Source: CAZTJA01 sp964613745 (lineage in GTDB: Bacteria > Desulfobacterota > Desulfomonilia > Desulfomonilales > Desulfomonilaceae). From it: DNA of 16,257 nt. Where the stretch lies: NCBI GenBank assembly GCA_964613745.1, contig CAZTJA010000066.1:1-16257 (forward strand). The letters run 5' to 3'. The translations under genes and the position numbers were made by a program. The notes under the pieces were generated by a model. That model saw nothing but the letters and a program-made list of their open reading frames with translations, searched no databases and was not told the DNA's origin. Below are positions 7,955-14,991 of the stretch, piece after piece (positions within the stretch are counted from its first letter, which is position 1; each line of letters starts with the position of its first letter).

Positions 7955-8316
7955 GAAATCGGAGTGACCTAGCTACCTGCAATTACTGAATATTTCAATT
8001 TTACAGATCCCGATCTGATCGGCTGAACGGAACAACTTAACAAAATTGTAAGATCAACTAACAGTATTGTGATGATCGTGCGGCGGGTGAGTGGCTACAA
8101 TCGGAATTTCGAGGTGTTCGAATTTACTCTCAGGTGAAAACTTTCTTTTGAAGGTTCATAGGAATTGTGGTATGCTATGTATAGATTTGATCGATATTTT
8201 ACATTCGATAGGCTTGCAGCCTAAGCGTCATGTCAAGGGATATAAGGGGGGGAGTCTATCCCATGCAACTGAAATCCAACCCTCCTCATTTAGACGGTAA
8301 TTGCCTTCACGAGTAT
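7955..8316. other. Regulatory intergenic region upstream of nifH, no supported gene
   Basis: This stretch separates the nifH promoter from the stop codon of the binding-protein gene, which reads in the same direction. It holds the 13-bp dyad at 8010-8022, a second perfect inverted repeat TAGGCT-TGC-AGCCTA at 8209-8223, and AT-rich DNA near 7987-8005. An open frame of 69 codons on the plus strand (8091-8300) has no ribosome site and no recognisable motif, so I do not call it. I see no intrinsic terminator for the upstream gene; the 8209-8223 hairpin has no T-run on either side. Confidence 0.6.
8010..8022. promoter_or_regulatory. Perfect dyad CCGATC-T-GATCGG, candidate activator or repressor site upstream of nifH
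   Basis: A 13-bp inverted repeat with 6-bp arms and a 1-base centre, lying about 84-96 bases upstream of the predicted sigma-54 start near 7926. That is the usual distance for an enhancer site. It is not the NifA consensus TGT-N10-ACA. Function is inferred from symmetry and position only; a GATC-rich 13-mer could also arise by chance. Confidence 0.35.
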
Positions 8317-9387
8317 TTACTGCTTGTATGAATTGATTATGGACACCGCTTCAGGTTTAACTTTTTTCACTCCATCAATATATATGTGATTCAAATAGTT
8401 CGGCATTTTGTATTCGAGAGATTGCTGTCCTGATGAGATTTTCCATCTTGTCTGGTCTTCCATAACTACCAACAGCGACTGAGGCAAGCTGACTCCAAAC
8501 ATGTGATCTTCCCAGAATTGATTGACGCGCGATTCACTAATGCCTGTAAATCTACTTACAATTTGCTTGGCCTTGGCGGTATTTTCCTCCATATCCCGCT
8601 CTGCATGTCCTAAAGCCGACACGATTTTTTTTATTTCTGCGGATCTCGTACGAATGGTGTCTGTTCTAGAGGACAGTACCCAATGTTCCATTTGGTGACT
8701 CTGGGCTGACCAGTAAAGGATATGATGGTTCAGACGATCTATAACGGATGCATTAAATGGATGCCAAATGAGAATTGCATCGAGATCACCTTTTTCCAGA
8801 GAGTTCGCTAGTTCCGTAGGTCGGGCATTCGTAATCAATACATCATTCATCGTCAAACCGGATAATTCGAGTAGAACTCCTAAATAGAATTCAGCATTTG
8901 TGCCCTTTGTAAAGCCAACTCTTTTGTTCTTCAAAGCTTTTGGATCAGTAATTCCGCTCTCTTTACGGGCGATCAATTTCACATCATCGCACCGGTCGAT
9001 TGCCGCAAAAATCATGATATCCTTGGCTTCGAGCAGCGGTTGAATGGTAACAAATTCCGCTGAACACGCTATCTCTATCTTTCGGTCAATCAAAGCTTGG
9101 ACGCATTCGAATCCGGAATCAAAGTATTTTACCGAGATATCAAGGCCGGCTTTTTTGAAATGACCCCGGTCCTGAGCAACCCAAATGAGAGTCGAAAGAA
9201 CCGTAGGTGTGCTGCCGAGAGATATTTTCTCGAGTCTTTTGGCCGAACAATTTTGTGATTGGATAAAAAGGTAAGTGCCGAACAAAATACAACAAGAGAG
9301 AAGTAGAAAACCTGAGGCGTAAAAGATCGAGCCGATTCTGGAATTTGGATTCATATTTTTCAAAATTGTAAAAATAAGATTATTCAA
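8317..9387 (-). CDS. Membrane-anchored SsuA/THI5 (NMT1)-like substrate-binding protein, orphan
   Basis: A 356-residue protein of the periplasmic binding family for nitrate, sulfonate, bicarbonate and thiamine-precursor ABC systems (SsuA/TauA/NMT1-like). The N-terminal part of the fold is recognisable: KISLGSTPTVLSTLIWVAQD (54-73), GHFKKAGLDISVKYFDSG, then a SAEFV-like first-lobe segment and the second-lobe segment LKNKRVGFTKGTNAEFYLG. A single hydrophobic helix at about 20-42 precedes the domain. The hydrophobic run continues past LLLSCC, which argues for a membrane anchor rather than a lipoprotein or a cleaved signal. ATG at 9387 has AGGA 7 bases upstream. No ABC permease or ATPase gene is next to it. 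The domain often serves as the sensor part of signalling proteins in this phylum, so it could sense rather than transport; the ligand is unknown. Confidence 0.8.
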   Translation of the reverse strand: MNNLIFTILKNMNPNSRIGSIFYASGFLLLSCCILFGTYLFIQSQNCSAKRLEKISLGSTPTVLSTLIWVAQDRGHFKKAGLDISVKYFDSGFECVQALIDRKIEIACSAEFVTIQPLLEAKDIMIFAAIDRCDDVKLIARKESGITDPKALKNKRVGFTKGTNAEFYLGVLLELSGLTMNDVLITNARPTELANSLEKGDLDAILIWHPFNASVIDRLNHHILYWSAQSHQMEHWVLSSRTDTIRTRSAEIKKIVSALGHAERDMEENTAKAKQIVSRFTGISESRVNQFWEDHMFGVSLPQSLLVVMEDQTRWKISSGQQSLEYKMPNYLNHIYIDGVKKVKPEAVSIINSYKQ

Positions 9388-9667
9388 TTATCCTAATAGA
9401 TACCTGTTTGTCTACTGTTTCTGCAAACTCTCTTTTCCGACGAGTATTTATCTTGGTTTGCCTCCAGGAAATATGGTTAAATCACTCAGACTTATTGCCA
9501 TCGTGACCGGTACATTTTTTTCGTGAGCCATTTCAAAATTGTTTGAGTGTGATTGAGCGAAACGAAAGAATTGATACCCAATACCTGGCAAGCTCGGAAC
9601 CAATTTTGCAAAAACTTTTTTTCATGCACTCATATCCGATTAGCAGCCCCAATGCCCTGGAGGGAAC
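9388..9667. promoter_or_regulatory. Divergent intergenic region between binding protein and response regulator
   Basis: 280 bases between two divergent start codons, so both promoters should lie here. I looked for a -24/-12 pair and found none with correct spacing: the GG at 9587-9588 and the GC at 9608-9609 are 19 bases apart, not 10. No convincing -35/-10 pair stands out. The only clear translation signals are GGAGGGAAC before 9668 on the plus strand and AGGA before 9387 on the minus strand. Confidence 0.4.
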
Positions 9668-10552
9668 ATGAATGAACAGTCTCCTGCCCGAATATTAATT
9701 GTTGACGATGAGCCTTACATTGCAAGTCTGATTCAGCGTTATTTAATGACTGAGGGCTATACTTGTGCAAAGGCTGCCAGCGGTGAAGAAGCTTTGCAGG
9801 AACTCCATCGTGAAGAATATGATCTCGTTCTAAGCGACATCATCATGCCCAAAATGTCCGGAATCGATCTCCTCAACATAGTTAGGACACTGTATCCTTC
9901 CATTCCCGTAATAATGGTAACAGCCGTAAATGACCGAGATACGGGGGTTTTAGCTCTGGAATTGGGAGCACTTGGATACATAGTCAAGCCGTTCGAACGT
10001 GAAGAGCTGCTTTCAAGCATAGCCGGAGCTCTTCACCGAAAAAAACTCCTGGCTGCAGGAAAGGGTATACAAGCCGGAAAGGTTCAAAGGCCCAAGCGGA
10101 AGCCAATCAAAATCTCGGCGAAACAGGTTTTGGCAATGATGAAGAACGGGGCGGATGAAGCGGCCATAATGCAGGAGTTCAATTTGTCGGCCAAAGCATA
10201 TTCCAGCTTAAGTGATCAACTCAGGGCTGCCGGCTTAATGGAATGGCAGGAATACGAAATTCGCAGATCTCTTACTCAGGATTCAGTTATAGTTGACTCT
10301 CCAGCTCCTGTTGCAGACCCTCTTCCCGTGAGAGAAAAAGCTAAAATCAGTGCAGCGGAAGCATCAAAAGCGATCCGCTCAGGACTGGGAGATTCCGCTT
10401 TGATGAAAAAGTTTGGGATTTCGGCGAAAGGACTTCGAAGTCTGTTTAGGAAATTAGTGGTCTTAGGAGTGATTGACCAAGCCGAATTGGACAAAAGAAT
10501 GGTGGAGTCTCATGATTGGGCTATTGTTGAGGATGAAACTTTTGAAGATTGA
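9668..10552 (+). CDS. Response regulator: receiver domain plus two tandem unnamed 50-residue modules
   Basis: 294 residues. The receiver domain spans about 8-123 and has the acidic pair Asp13/Asp14, phospho-acceptor Asp57 (LVLSDIIMPKMSG), Thr85 (MVTA) and Lys107-Pro108 (VKPF), so it should be phosphorylated by a histidine kinase, which is not encoded in the window. After a basic linker (RPKRKP) come two copies of one module, about 148-195 and 226-273. Both start KISA and share the order Gly, Met, Phe, Leu/Ile-Ser-Ala-Lys and Leu-x3-Leu; 15 of 44 aligned positions are identical without gaps (counted by hand). The module looks like a small helical, helix-turn-helix-like unit. I do not recognise a named family. 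There is no AAA+ domain or GAFTGA motif, so it cannot itself be a sigma-54 activator. The ATG at 9668 follows GGAGG at 5 bases. It ends 128 bp from the convergent antiporter gene. Confidence 0.9.
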   Translation: MNEQSPARILIVDDEPYIASLIQRYLMTEGYTCAKAASGEEALQELHREEYDLVLSDIIMPKMSGIDLLNIVRTLYPSIPVIMVTAVNDRDTGVLALELGALGYIVKPFEREELLSSIAGALHRKKLLAAGKGIQAGKVQRPKRKPIKISAKQVLAMMKNGADEAAIMQEFNLSAKAYSSLSDQLRAAGLMEWQEYEIRRSLTQDSVIVDSPAPVADPLPVREKAKISAAEASKAIRSGLGDSALMKKFGISAKGLRSLFRKLVVLGVIDQAELDKRMVESHDWAIVEDETFED

Positions 10553-10680
10553 AGATTGCCCATACGAGCATCCGACCCGCATTTCCCTGTGTAAGAATTC
10601 AAAAAAACTGCGTTAAGTCAATCAATTCCCCGCGAATGCTGCCTTCCAGGAGCAAACCGGCTCTGTGTGAACATGTACTT

Positions 10681-12648
10681 TCATAATATTCGATTTACTT
10701 CCGACAGTTTTTCGGGTCGGCCCAACAATATTAGAATGTCATCAGCCTGCAATACTTCTTGACCCACTGGATTCTCGATGAGGTTTCCATTTCTGCGAAC
10801 GGCGATGACATTCACTCCGTACCGGTTGCGCAGATCCAATTCGAGCAAGGATCTATTTTCCGCTTCTGAACCGGCATGCACTCGCCTGCTGGATATTTCT
10901 GATTCAGCCAATTGCAATCCAAAATAAGGAGTTTTTGGAAAGTCTTTTTGCCGCAGCATTCGGAAGCTGTCCGACCTGATCTTTTCAAGGAGATTTTCTA
11001 TGTCGTCAATGGGAACGAGGTAGTTCTTTAATACTCTACTTAGGACTTCTACCGAAGCTTCATAATCCTCCGGAATGACTTCATCAGCTCCAAGCTCGTG
11101 TAGCGGATCGATTTCCGACACAAAGCGAGTCCTTGCAATGATGTGAATTCCGGGATTGAGTCTTCGTGCGGTATCAATAATCCGTTTGGTGGCAGACGGG
11201 TCCGAAATTACAATCACAAGTATTCGGGCGTTGTAGATGCCGGCGTGCTCAAGGACCGGAACCTCGGAGGCATCTCCGTAAAATATAGGCTGATCATCTG
11301 CTTTTTCGCGGCGAACCGTTTCGGGGTTCAGTTCGACTATAATGCACGGTATCTTGGCAAACTCAGCTGCCAAACTTAAATGTCTACCATTTAGGCCGTA
11401 GCCCACTATTATCATGTGGTTTGTAAGCTCTTTGTCGGTCTTCCGTTCCGGCAGATTGCGGGATGCTACTAATCTGAGCGGCAACAGTTTCATCAACGCC
11501 GATGTTATTGTCTCGCCACCCGAAATGAGGAATGGAGTTATGCTCATCGTTAAAACGGAAACCCCGACAAAATACTGATAAGTCTCCGGATCAACTAAAT
11601 TTACTGCGGTACCAGCCTGAGCCAGCACAAAAGAGAACTCTCCTATTTGGCCCAGGGACAATCCAGTGAGTATAGCTATTCGTACGGGAAAGCCTAATCC
11701 CCAGACCGCAGCTCCGGTAACAGTCAATTTGATCAAAACAACGACGAAGGTCAGCATCATCAACGCCGGAAGATGCTCCATTACGAATTCGATGTTGAGT
11801 AACATGCCGATAGAGACGAAAAAGAGGCTAGTGAAGAAATCTCGGAAGGGTAACGCAGTACCCAAAGCCCTGTGATTATATTCGGATTCGGCAACTATGA
11901 TGCCGGCCAAAAATGCTCCAAGCGCTAAAGAAAGACCCAGCACGGAACTTAAAGTGGCCATACCTAAGACAATAAGAACTACCGCTATGATGAATGATTC
12001 TCGGCTATTCAGATCCGCAATTTTATAAAATACATAAGGCACCACCCATTTAGCCATAACCCATACTATCGAGATGAGAAGCGAGGCTTTGACCAAAAGA
12101 GTCAACACTTCAAGATCAATCCGGGAGCTTTGACCCGCCAACATTGGAGTGAATAAGAGAAATGGAACAACTATAATGTCCTGAAATAACAAAACTCCTA
12201 AACTGATCCGACCTTGCGGCGCTTCCGTCTCAAGCCGTTGCTGTTGAATTTTCAGCACTATCGCCGTGCTGCTCAATGAAAGAAGCAAACCAAAAAAAAC
12301 GGATTGATTAATTTGTCTGCCTCCAAGCATCCCGATAGCTACTACTATTAGAATGGTCCCAAAGACCTGAAGTCCCCCTCCGACGAACGCGATTTTTTTT
12401 ATGCTCATAAGGTGGGAAATCGAAAACTCCAAACCGATGGTAAATAGCAAGCAGACCACGCCTATCTCGGCGAGATGGTGTACATCAGCGGTTTGGCCGA
12501 TGAGCCCCAAGCCGTTCGGCCCCGCGACTACTCCCGTCACGAGAAATCCCACAATGCTGGGAATACCGATCCTGCTGCATACGGTAATAACGATTAGCGC
12601 CATTCCGCAGATTATTATGATGTCCTTTGCCAAAGGAATTTCGGCCAT
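10681..12648 (-). CDS. Kef-type monovalent cation:proton antiporter (CPA2) with RCK domains
   Basis: 655 residues of the KefB/KefC/YbaL type, an inner-membrane K+ (or Na+)/H+ antiporter gated by a cytoplasmic nucleotide-binding domain. The membrane part is about 1-390 and has many hydrophobic helices, with GPNGLGLI (43-50), LLFQDIIVVP (153-162, the conserved Gln-Asp of Kef antiporters) and LPFRDFFTSLFFVSIGM (266-282). The RCK_N (TrkA-N) domain is about 411-540: Rossmann loop GYGLNG (416-421), acidic residue after the second strand in VELNPE, and YGDAS (457-461). The RCK_C (TrkA-C) domain is about 575-655. The start at 12648 has a weak ribosome site (GGA 9 bases upstream), but no better start is seen. 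Substrate ion and ligand control cannot be read from sequence. Glutathione-adduct gating is proven only for the E. coli proteins and should not be assumed. Confidence 0.93.
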   Translation of the reverse strand: MAEIPLAKDIIIICGMALIVITVCSRIGIPSIVGFLVTGVVAGPNGLGLIGQTADVHHLAEIGVVCLLFTIGLEFSISHLMSIKKIAFVGGGLQVFGTILIVVAIGMLGGRQINQSVFFGLLLSLSSTAIVLKIQQQRLETEAPQGRISLGVLLFQDIIVVPFLLFTPMLAGQSSRIDLEVLTLLVKASLLISIVWVMAKWVVPYVFYKIADLNSRESFIIAVVLIVLGMATLSSVLGLSLALGAFLAGIIVAESEYNHRALGTALPFRDFFTSLFFVSIGMLLNIEFVMEHLPALMMLTFVVVLIKLTVTGAAVWGLGFPVRIAILTGLSLGQIGEFSFVLAQAGTAVNLVDPETYQYFVGVSVLTMSITPFLISGGETITSALMKLLPLRLVASRNLPERKTDKELTNHMIIVGYGLNGRHLSLAAEFAKIPCIIVELNPETVRREKADDQPIFYGDASEVPVLEHAGIYNARILVIVISDPSATKRIIDTARRLNPGIHIIARTRFVSEIDPLHELGADEVIPEDYEASVEVLSRVLKNYLVPIDDIENLLEKIRSDSFRMLRQKDFPKTPYFGLQLAESEISSRRVHAGSEAENRSLLELDLRNRYGVNVIAVRRNGNLIENPVGQEVLQADDILILLGRPEKLSEVNRIL

Positions 12649-12939
12649 GTTAATTATCCAGCAAAAAAACTTGAGATTTATAATATTAAGCCGGAAACGT
12701 GGGTACCAGCAAGCTTAATGGGTTTATTTGAATGCTCATTTTGGTTGAATCAATTGTCAAACCCGTATCTGCATGCATAATGTGGCTCATTATCTCAGAA
12801 TCGACGCTGTTCAACAATGGTTCATTGCAATTGAAAATGTTTATCGCTCAACTAAAAGAATTTTCTGTCACATACCACAAATAGAAATCGAACAGTTTAA
12901 TTAGAGGCATTAGCCGACACAAAACAAGGGGGCAAGGCA
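12649..12939. promoter_or_regulatory. Divergent intergenic region between antiporter and His-rich protein genes
   Basis: 291 AT-rich bases between divergent start codons, expected to hold promoters for both. A TTGAAA at 12831-12836 followed after 16 bases by TAAAAG is a weak plus-strand candidate only. No operator-like dyad or metal-regulator box was recognised. Confidence 0.35.
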
Positions 12940-13242
12940 ATGAAGAAATTATTGGTGATCACAGCGGCAATACTGTTCGTAGGATTTCTAATCGTGAATT
13001 CTGCAACAATCGCAACAGCAGGACCTCATCATGGCGGAGGAGGGGGCAAACATTTCGGACATCATGGACACCACGGGCATCATGGACATCACGGCCATTG
13101 GGGGCACCATGGGCGACACTGGTGGGGATCACCGATAATTTATACAGGTACGGTATTGGAAGACAATTGTTACTGGGAAAAGAGATGTTATACAAACAGA
13201 TTCGGTGAGAGACGCTGCACCAGAGTTCAAGTTTGCAACTGA
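12940..13242 (+). CDS. Small secreted His/Gly-rich protein with four C-terminal cysteines
   Basis: 100 residues, no named family recognised. A clear signal peptide covers 1-27 (KK, then a hydrophobic core, then ATA-G as likely signal peptidase I site), placing the mature protein in the periplasm or outside. Residues 30-60 hold 15 histidines in an H-H-G repeat (HHGHHGHHGHHGHWGHHG at 41-58), flanked by GGGGG and by Trp61-Trp62. The C-terminal third has Cys77, Cys83, Cys93 and Cys99, a symmetric C-x5-C-x9-C-x5-C pattern suited to two disulfides or a metal site. Binding of Zn, Ni or Cu is an inference from composition. Ribosome site AAGG lies 5 bases before the ATG. Single-gene unit: it is followed by a terminator 50 bp downstream. 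Confidence 0.85.
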   Translation: MKKLLVITAAILFVGFLIVNSATIATAGPHHGGGGGKHFGHHGHHGHHGHHGHWGHHGRHWWGSPIIYTGTVLEDNCYWEKRCYTNRFGERRCTRVQVCN

Positions 13243-13292
13243 TCGCATGACATAATAAGATTGCATATTTCCGGGGACGACCCACCTTCTAC

Positions 13293-13321
13293 AGGGTTCC
13301 ATTAAACATGGATCCCTTTTT
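13293..13321 (+). terminator. Intrinsic terminator after the His-rich protein gene
   Basis: Stem arms AGGGTTCCAT (13293-13302) and ATGGATCCCT (13308-13317) pair over 10 positions with one T-T mismatch. The loop is TAAAC and a run of five T ends at 13321. It functions on the plus strand only, because the other strand has no T-run after the hairpin. Confidence 0.88.
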
Positions 13322-13668
13322 GTCATTGTCTCTCAAACGCCGATCCTAAGGAAAATCAAACAATATGATGAGGCACGATAGCAACATTGAGGAGCAAAAG
13401 CCTTCATGCGAAATAACCTGAGAAGTCACACCAGGAGCACAAGAATCAATATATTCTGCACAGCATCACAATAGAACTAATAAATCTCATTGATTTTCAA
13501 CTTGGTTGTGGGATTTTACTCCAGAACATAACCTAGCATCTTAGCAACTACATCCTCTTGATAAAACGGTAGTTACCCCAAGAATTTCAAAATGTTATTG
13601 GCTGGAGATGCCGGGCACTCACACAAACTATTATTTGGTATCGCCTATCTATTTTACAGGATTCAGCG
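13322..13668. other. Gene-free stretch between convergent transcription units
   Basis: 347 bases between the plus-strand terminator and the stop codon of the zinc-ribbon gene. I found no supported open frame, no tRNA-like structure, no repeat array and no clear terminator for the minus-strand gene that ends at 13669. It could hold a small RNA, but nothing in the sequence points to one. Confidence 0.5.
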
Positions 13669-14766
13669 TTACATACCGGGACGAGGCATGAGCCGATCCA
13701 ATCCGCCCGGCAAGCGTCGGTGAGGTGTCTCCGATGGAGCAAGACCAGAGTCTTCGGGATCTGCTGCCGGCGTGAATGGCTGGGGATCAACCATAGGCGA
13801 GGAGGGATTATCCGGTGAAGACAGAGACAGATCATCGCCCCTTACTGTGGCGAGGACCGTTCCCGATTCATTGACCATATGGAAGTAGCTGGGCAGACCG
13901 CTCTTGATGAGCGATTCCCTTATGGTATATAGCTGATTGAGTTTTCCCTGATCCGACAAATCGTACCAGCCGGACCCGGCAATGAACCTATTCATGTTGT
14001 TATTATAGGATGAGATTATATCCTGAGACTGTAAACGGATGAGATCGGCATTTGTGCTTCCACGCGATGCCATTTGCGCAATTTCTTTGGCTTTGTCGAG
14101 TGGAGCTTTGCCTTCAGATTCCTTGAGAATTGCATCGGCATGCTTTGAAACCGCCTTCTGACTCATGGGCATGATAATATTTCGGAAAAGGAAAAACAGC
14201 AGAATGCCTATAGGGAGAGCAATCATGCAGCCCAGAAGCTTGGGAGGTATACGATCGATCAGGCGCTTTGGAGCGTCCACATTGTCCCACCGGTCTCCAC
14301 CGGTCAAAACATGTCCGCATTCAGGGCATATGAGGGACTTCGCGGTTGTTTTTGCTCCACATTGGGGGCAGTTGTTAATATCCCGGATAGGTCTGCTGAT
14401 TATATTTGTGGGATCGTTGATCCCGGTGTCTTTAGGGCTCGGCATGAATGACACGTCTTCGGGAAGATACGGATTGCCTTGTCCCGGAGGGCTTTTGAAT
14501 TCCGAATCATAAAGTTGGGATTCCTTGGCCCTATCTGATTCCATCAGGTTGCGTGCACGAACTGCGATCATCGTCTCAGCTTCGAGCTGTTCACTAAATT
14601 CCAAATTTTTCAGAACCATTTCATCAAGTAATTTGCGGTCGACCAGGGTTTCAAGGAGCTTGCGGTAAGCAGTCTTGTTGAGGCCGTAGACATGCATGAG
14701 TTCGAGTTGCGGCATTCCCGCATTGAAATCCGCAAGAAATTTCTTTGCGTTAATCTTATGCTTCAT
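13669..14766 (-). CDS. Zinc-ribbon single-pass membrane protein with the response-regulator module at its N-terminus
   Basis: 365 residues from ATG 14766; function unknown. Order: residues 4-50 are a module that aligns without gaps to the two C-terminal modules of the response regulator at 9668-10552 (K-I-x-A, then Gly17, Leu-Met at 23-24, Tyr27, Leu29, Leu37, Leu41). Then comes a charged helical stretch (55-90) and a zinc ribbon CPQCG-x10-CPECG with Cys133, 136, 147 and 150. One membrane helix follows at about 176-198. The basic segment before the helix suggests the module and ribbon face the cytoplasm. The outside part (about 200-365) is helical and then Pro/Ser/Asp-rich, ending in a basic Pro-rich tail. 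The frame extends upstream to a TTG at 14826, but that lacks a good ribosome site and the module begins just after ATG 14766. It lies 225 bp downstream of the AAA+ gene on the same strand. Confidence 0.8.
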   Translation of the reverse strand: MKHKINAKKFLADFNAGMPQLELMHVYGLNKTAYRKLLETLVDRKLLDEMVLKNLEFSEQLEAETMIAVRARNLMESDRAKESQLYDSEFKSPPGQGNPYLPEDVSFMPSPKDTGINDPTNIISRPIRDINNCPQCGAKTTAKSLICPECGHVLTGGDRWDNVDAPKRLIDRIPPKLLGCMIALPIGILLFFLFRNIIMPMSQKAVSKHADAILKESEGKAPLDKAKEIAQMASRGSTNADLIRLQSQDIISSYNNNMNRFIAGSGWYDLSDQGKLNQLYTIRESLIKSGLPSYFHMVNESGTVLATVRGDDLSLSSPDNPSSPMVDPQPFTPAADPEDSGLAPSETPHRRLPGGLDRLMPRPGM

Positions 14767-14991
14767 CGTGGACTTTCTTTGGACGTAGATTCGGCTAGCC
14801 GTGTTGAAATTGCCGTATCTAGTCAATTGAACGGAGAGTCTTGTAGTTTCTGGAGATGTCTACCTAAAGCCTAGATCTTTATAACCTGCTCCTCGGACCA
14901 AGGCAAGCGAAGATAACATTCATGAAACAGGACGGTAGAGCAAAAATTGATCCAACAGCGTGTATGAAAAGTCCTCGCACCTTTTGTCGAA

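Noticed and set aside
8047..8063. NifA-type upstream activator site TGT...ACA
   Set aside because: The spacing is 11 bases, not 10, and no other TGT in the region has ACA at the right distance.
8091..8300. Plus-strand open frame of 69 codons upstream of nifH
   Set aside because: There is no ribosome site, no family signature, and the composition is like non-coding DNA. A weak -35/-10 pair (TTGAAG, TATGCT) falls inside the frame rather than before it.
9280..9310. Lipobox-like LLSC in the binding protein
   Set aside because: The Cys lies in the middle of a hydrophobic run that continues for about ten more residues, so cleavage before it would leave a hydrophobic mature end; a membrane anchor fits better.
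761..9370. Repeated 10-mer CAAAATTGTA at 761, 8041 and 9361
   Set aside because: Two of the copies lie inside coding sequence (nifN and the binding protein), the flanks differ, and the AT-rich word is likely to recur by chance.
9668..10552. The response regulator as the sigma-54 activator of nif
   Set aside because: It has no AAA+ domain, no GAFTGA loop and no Fis-type HTH, all needed for RpoN activation.
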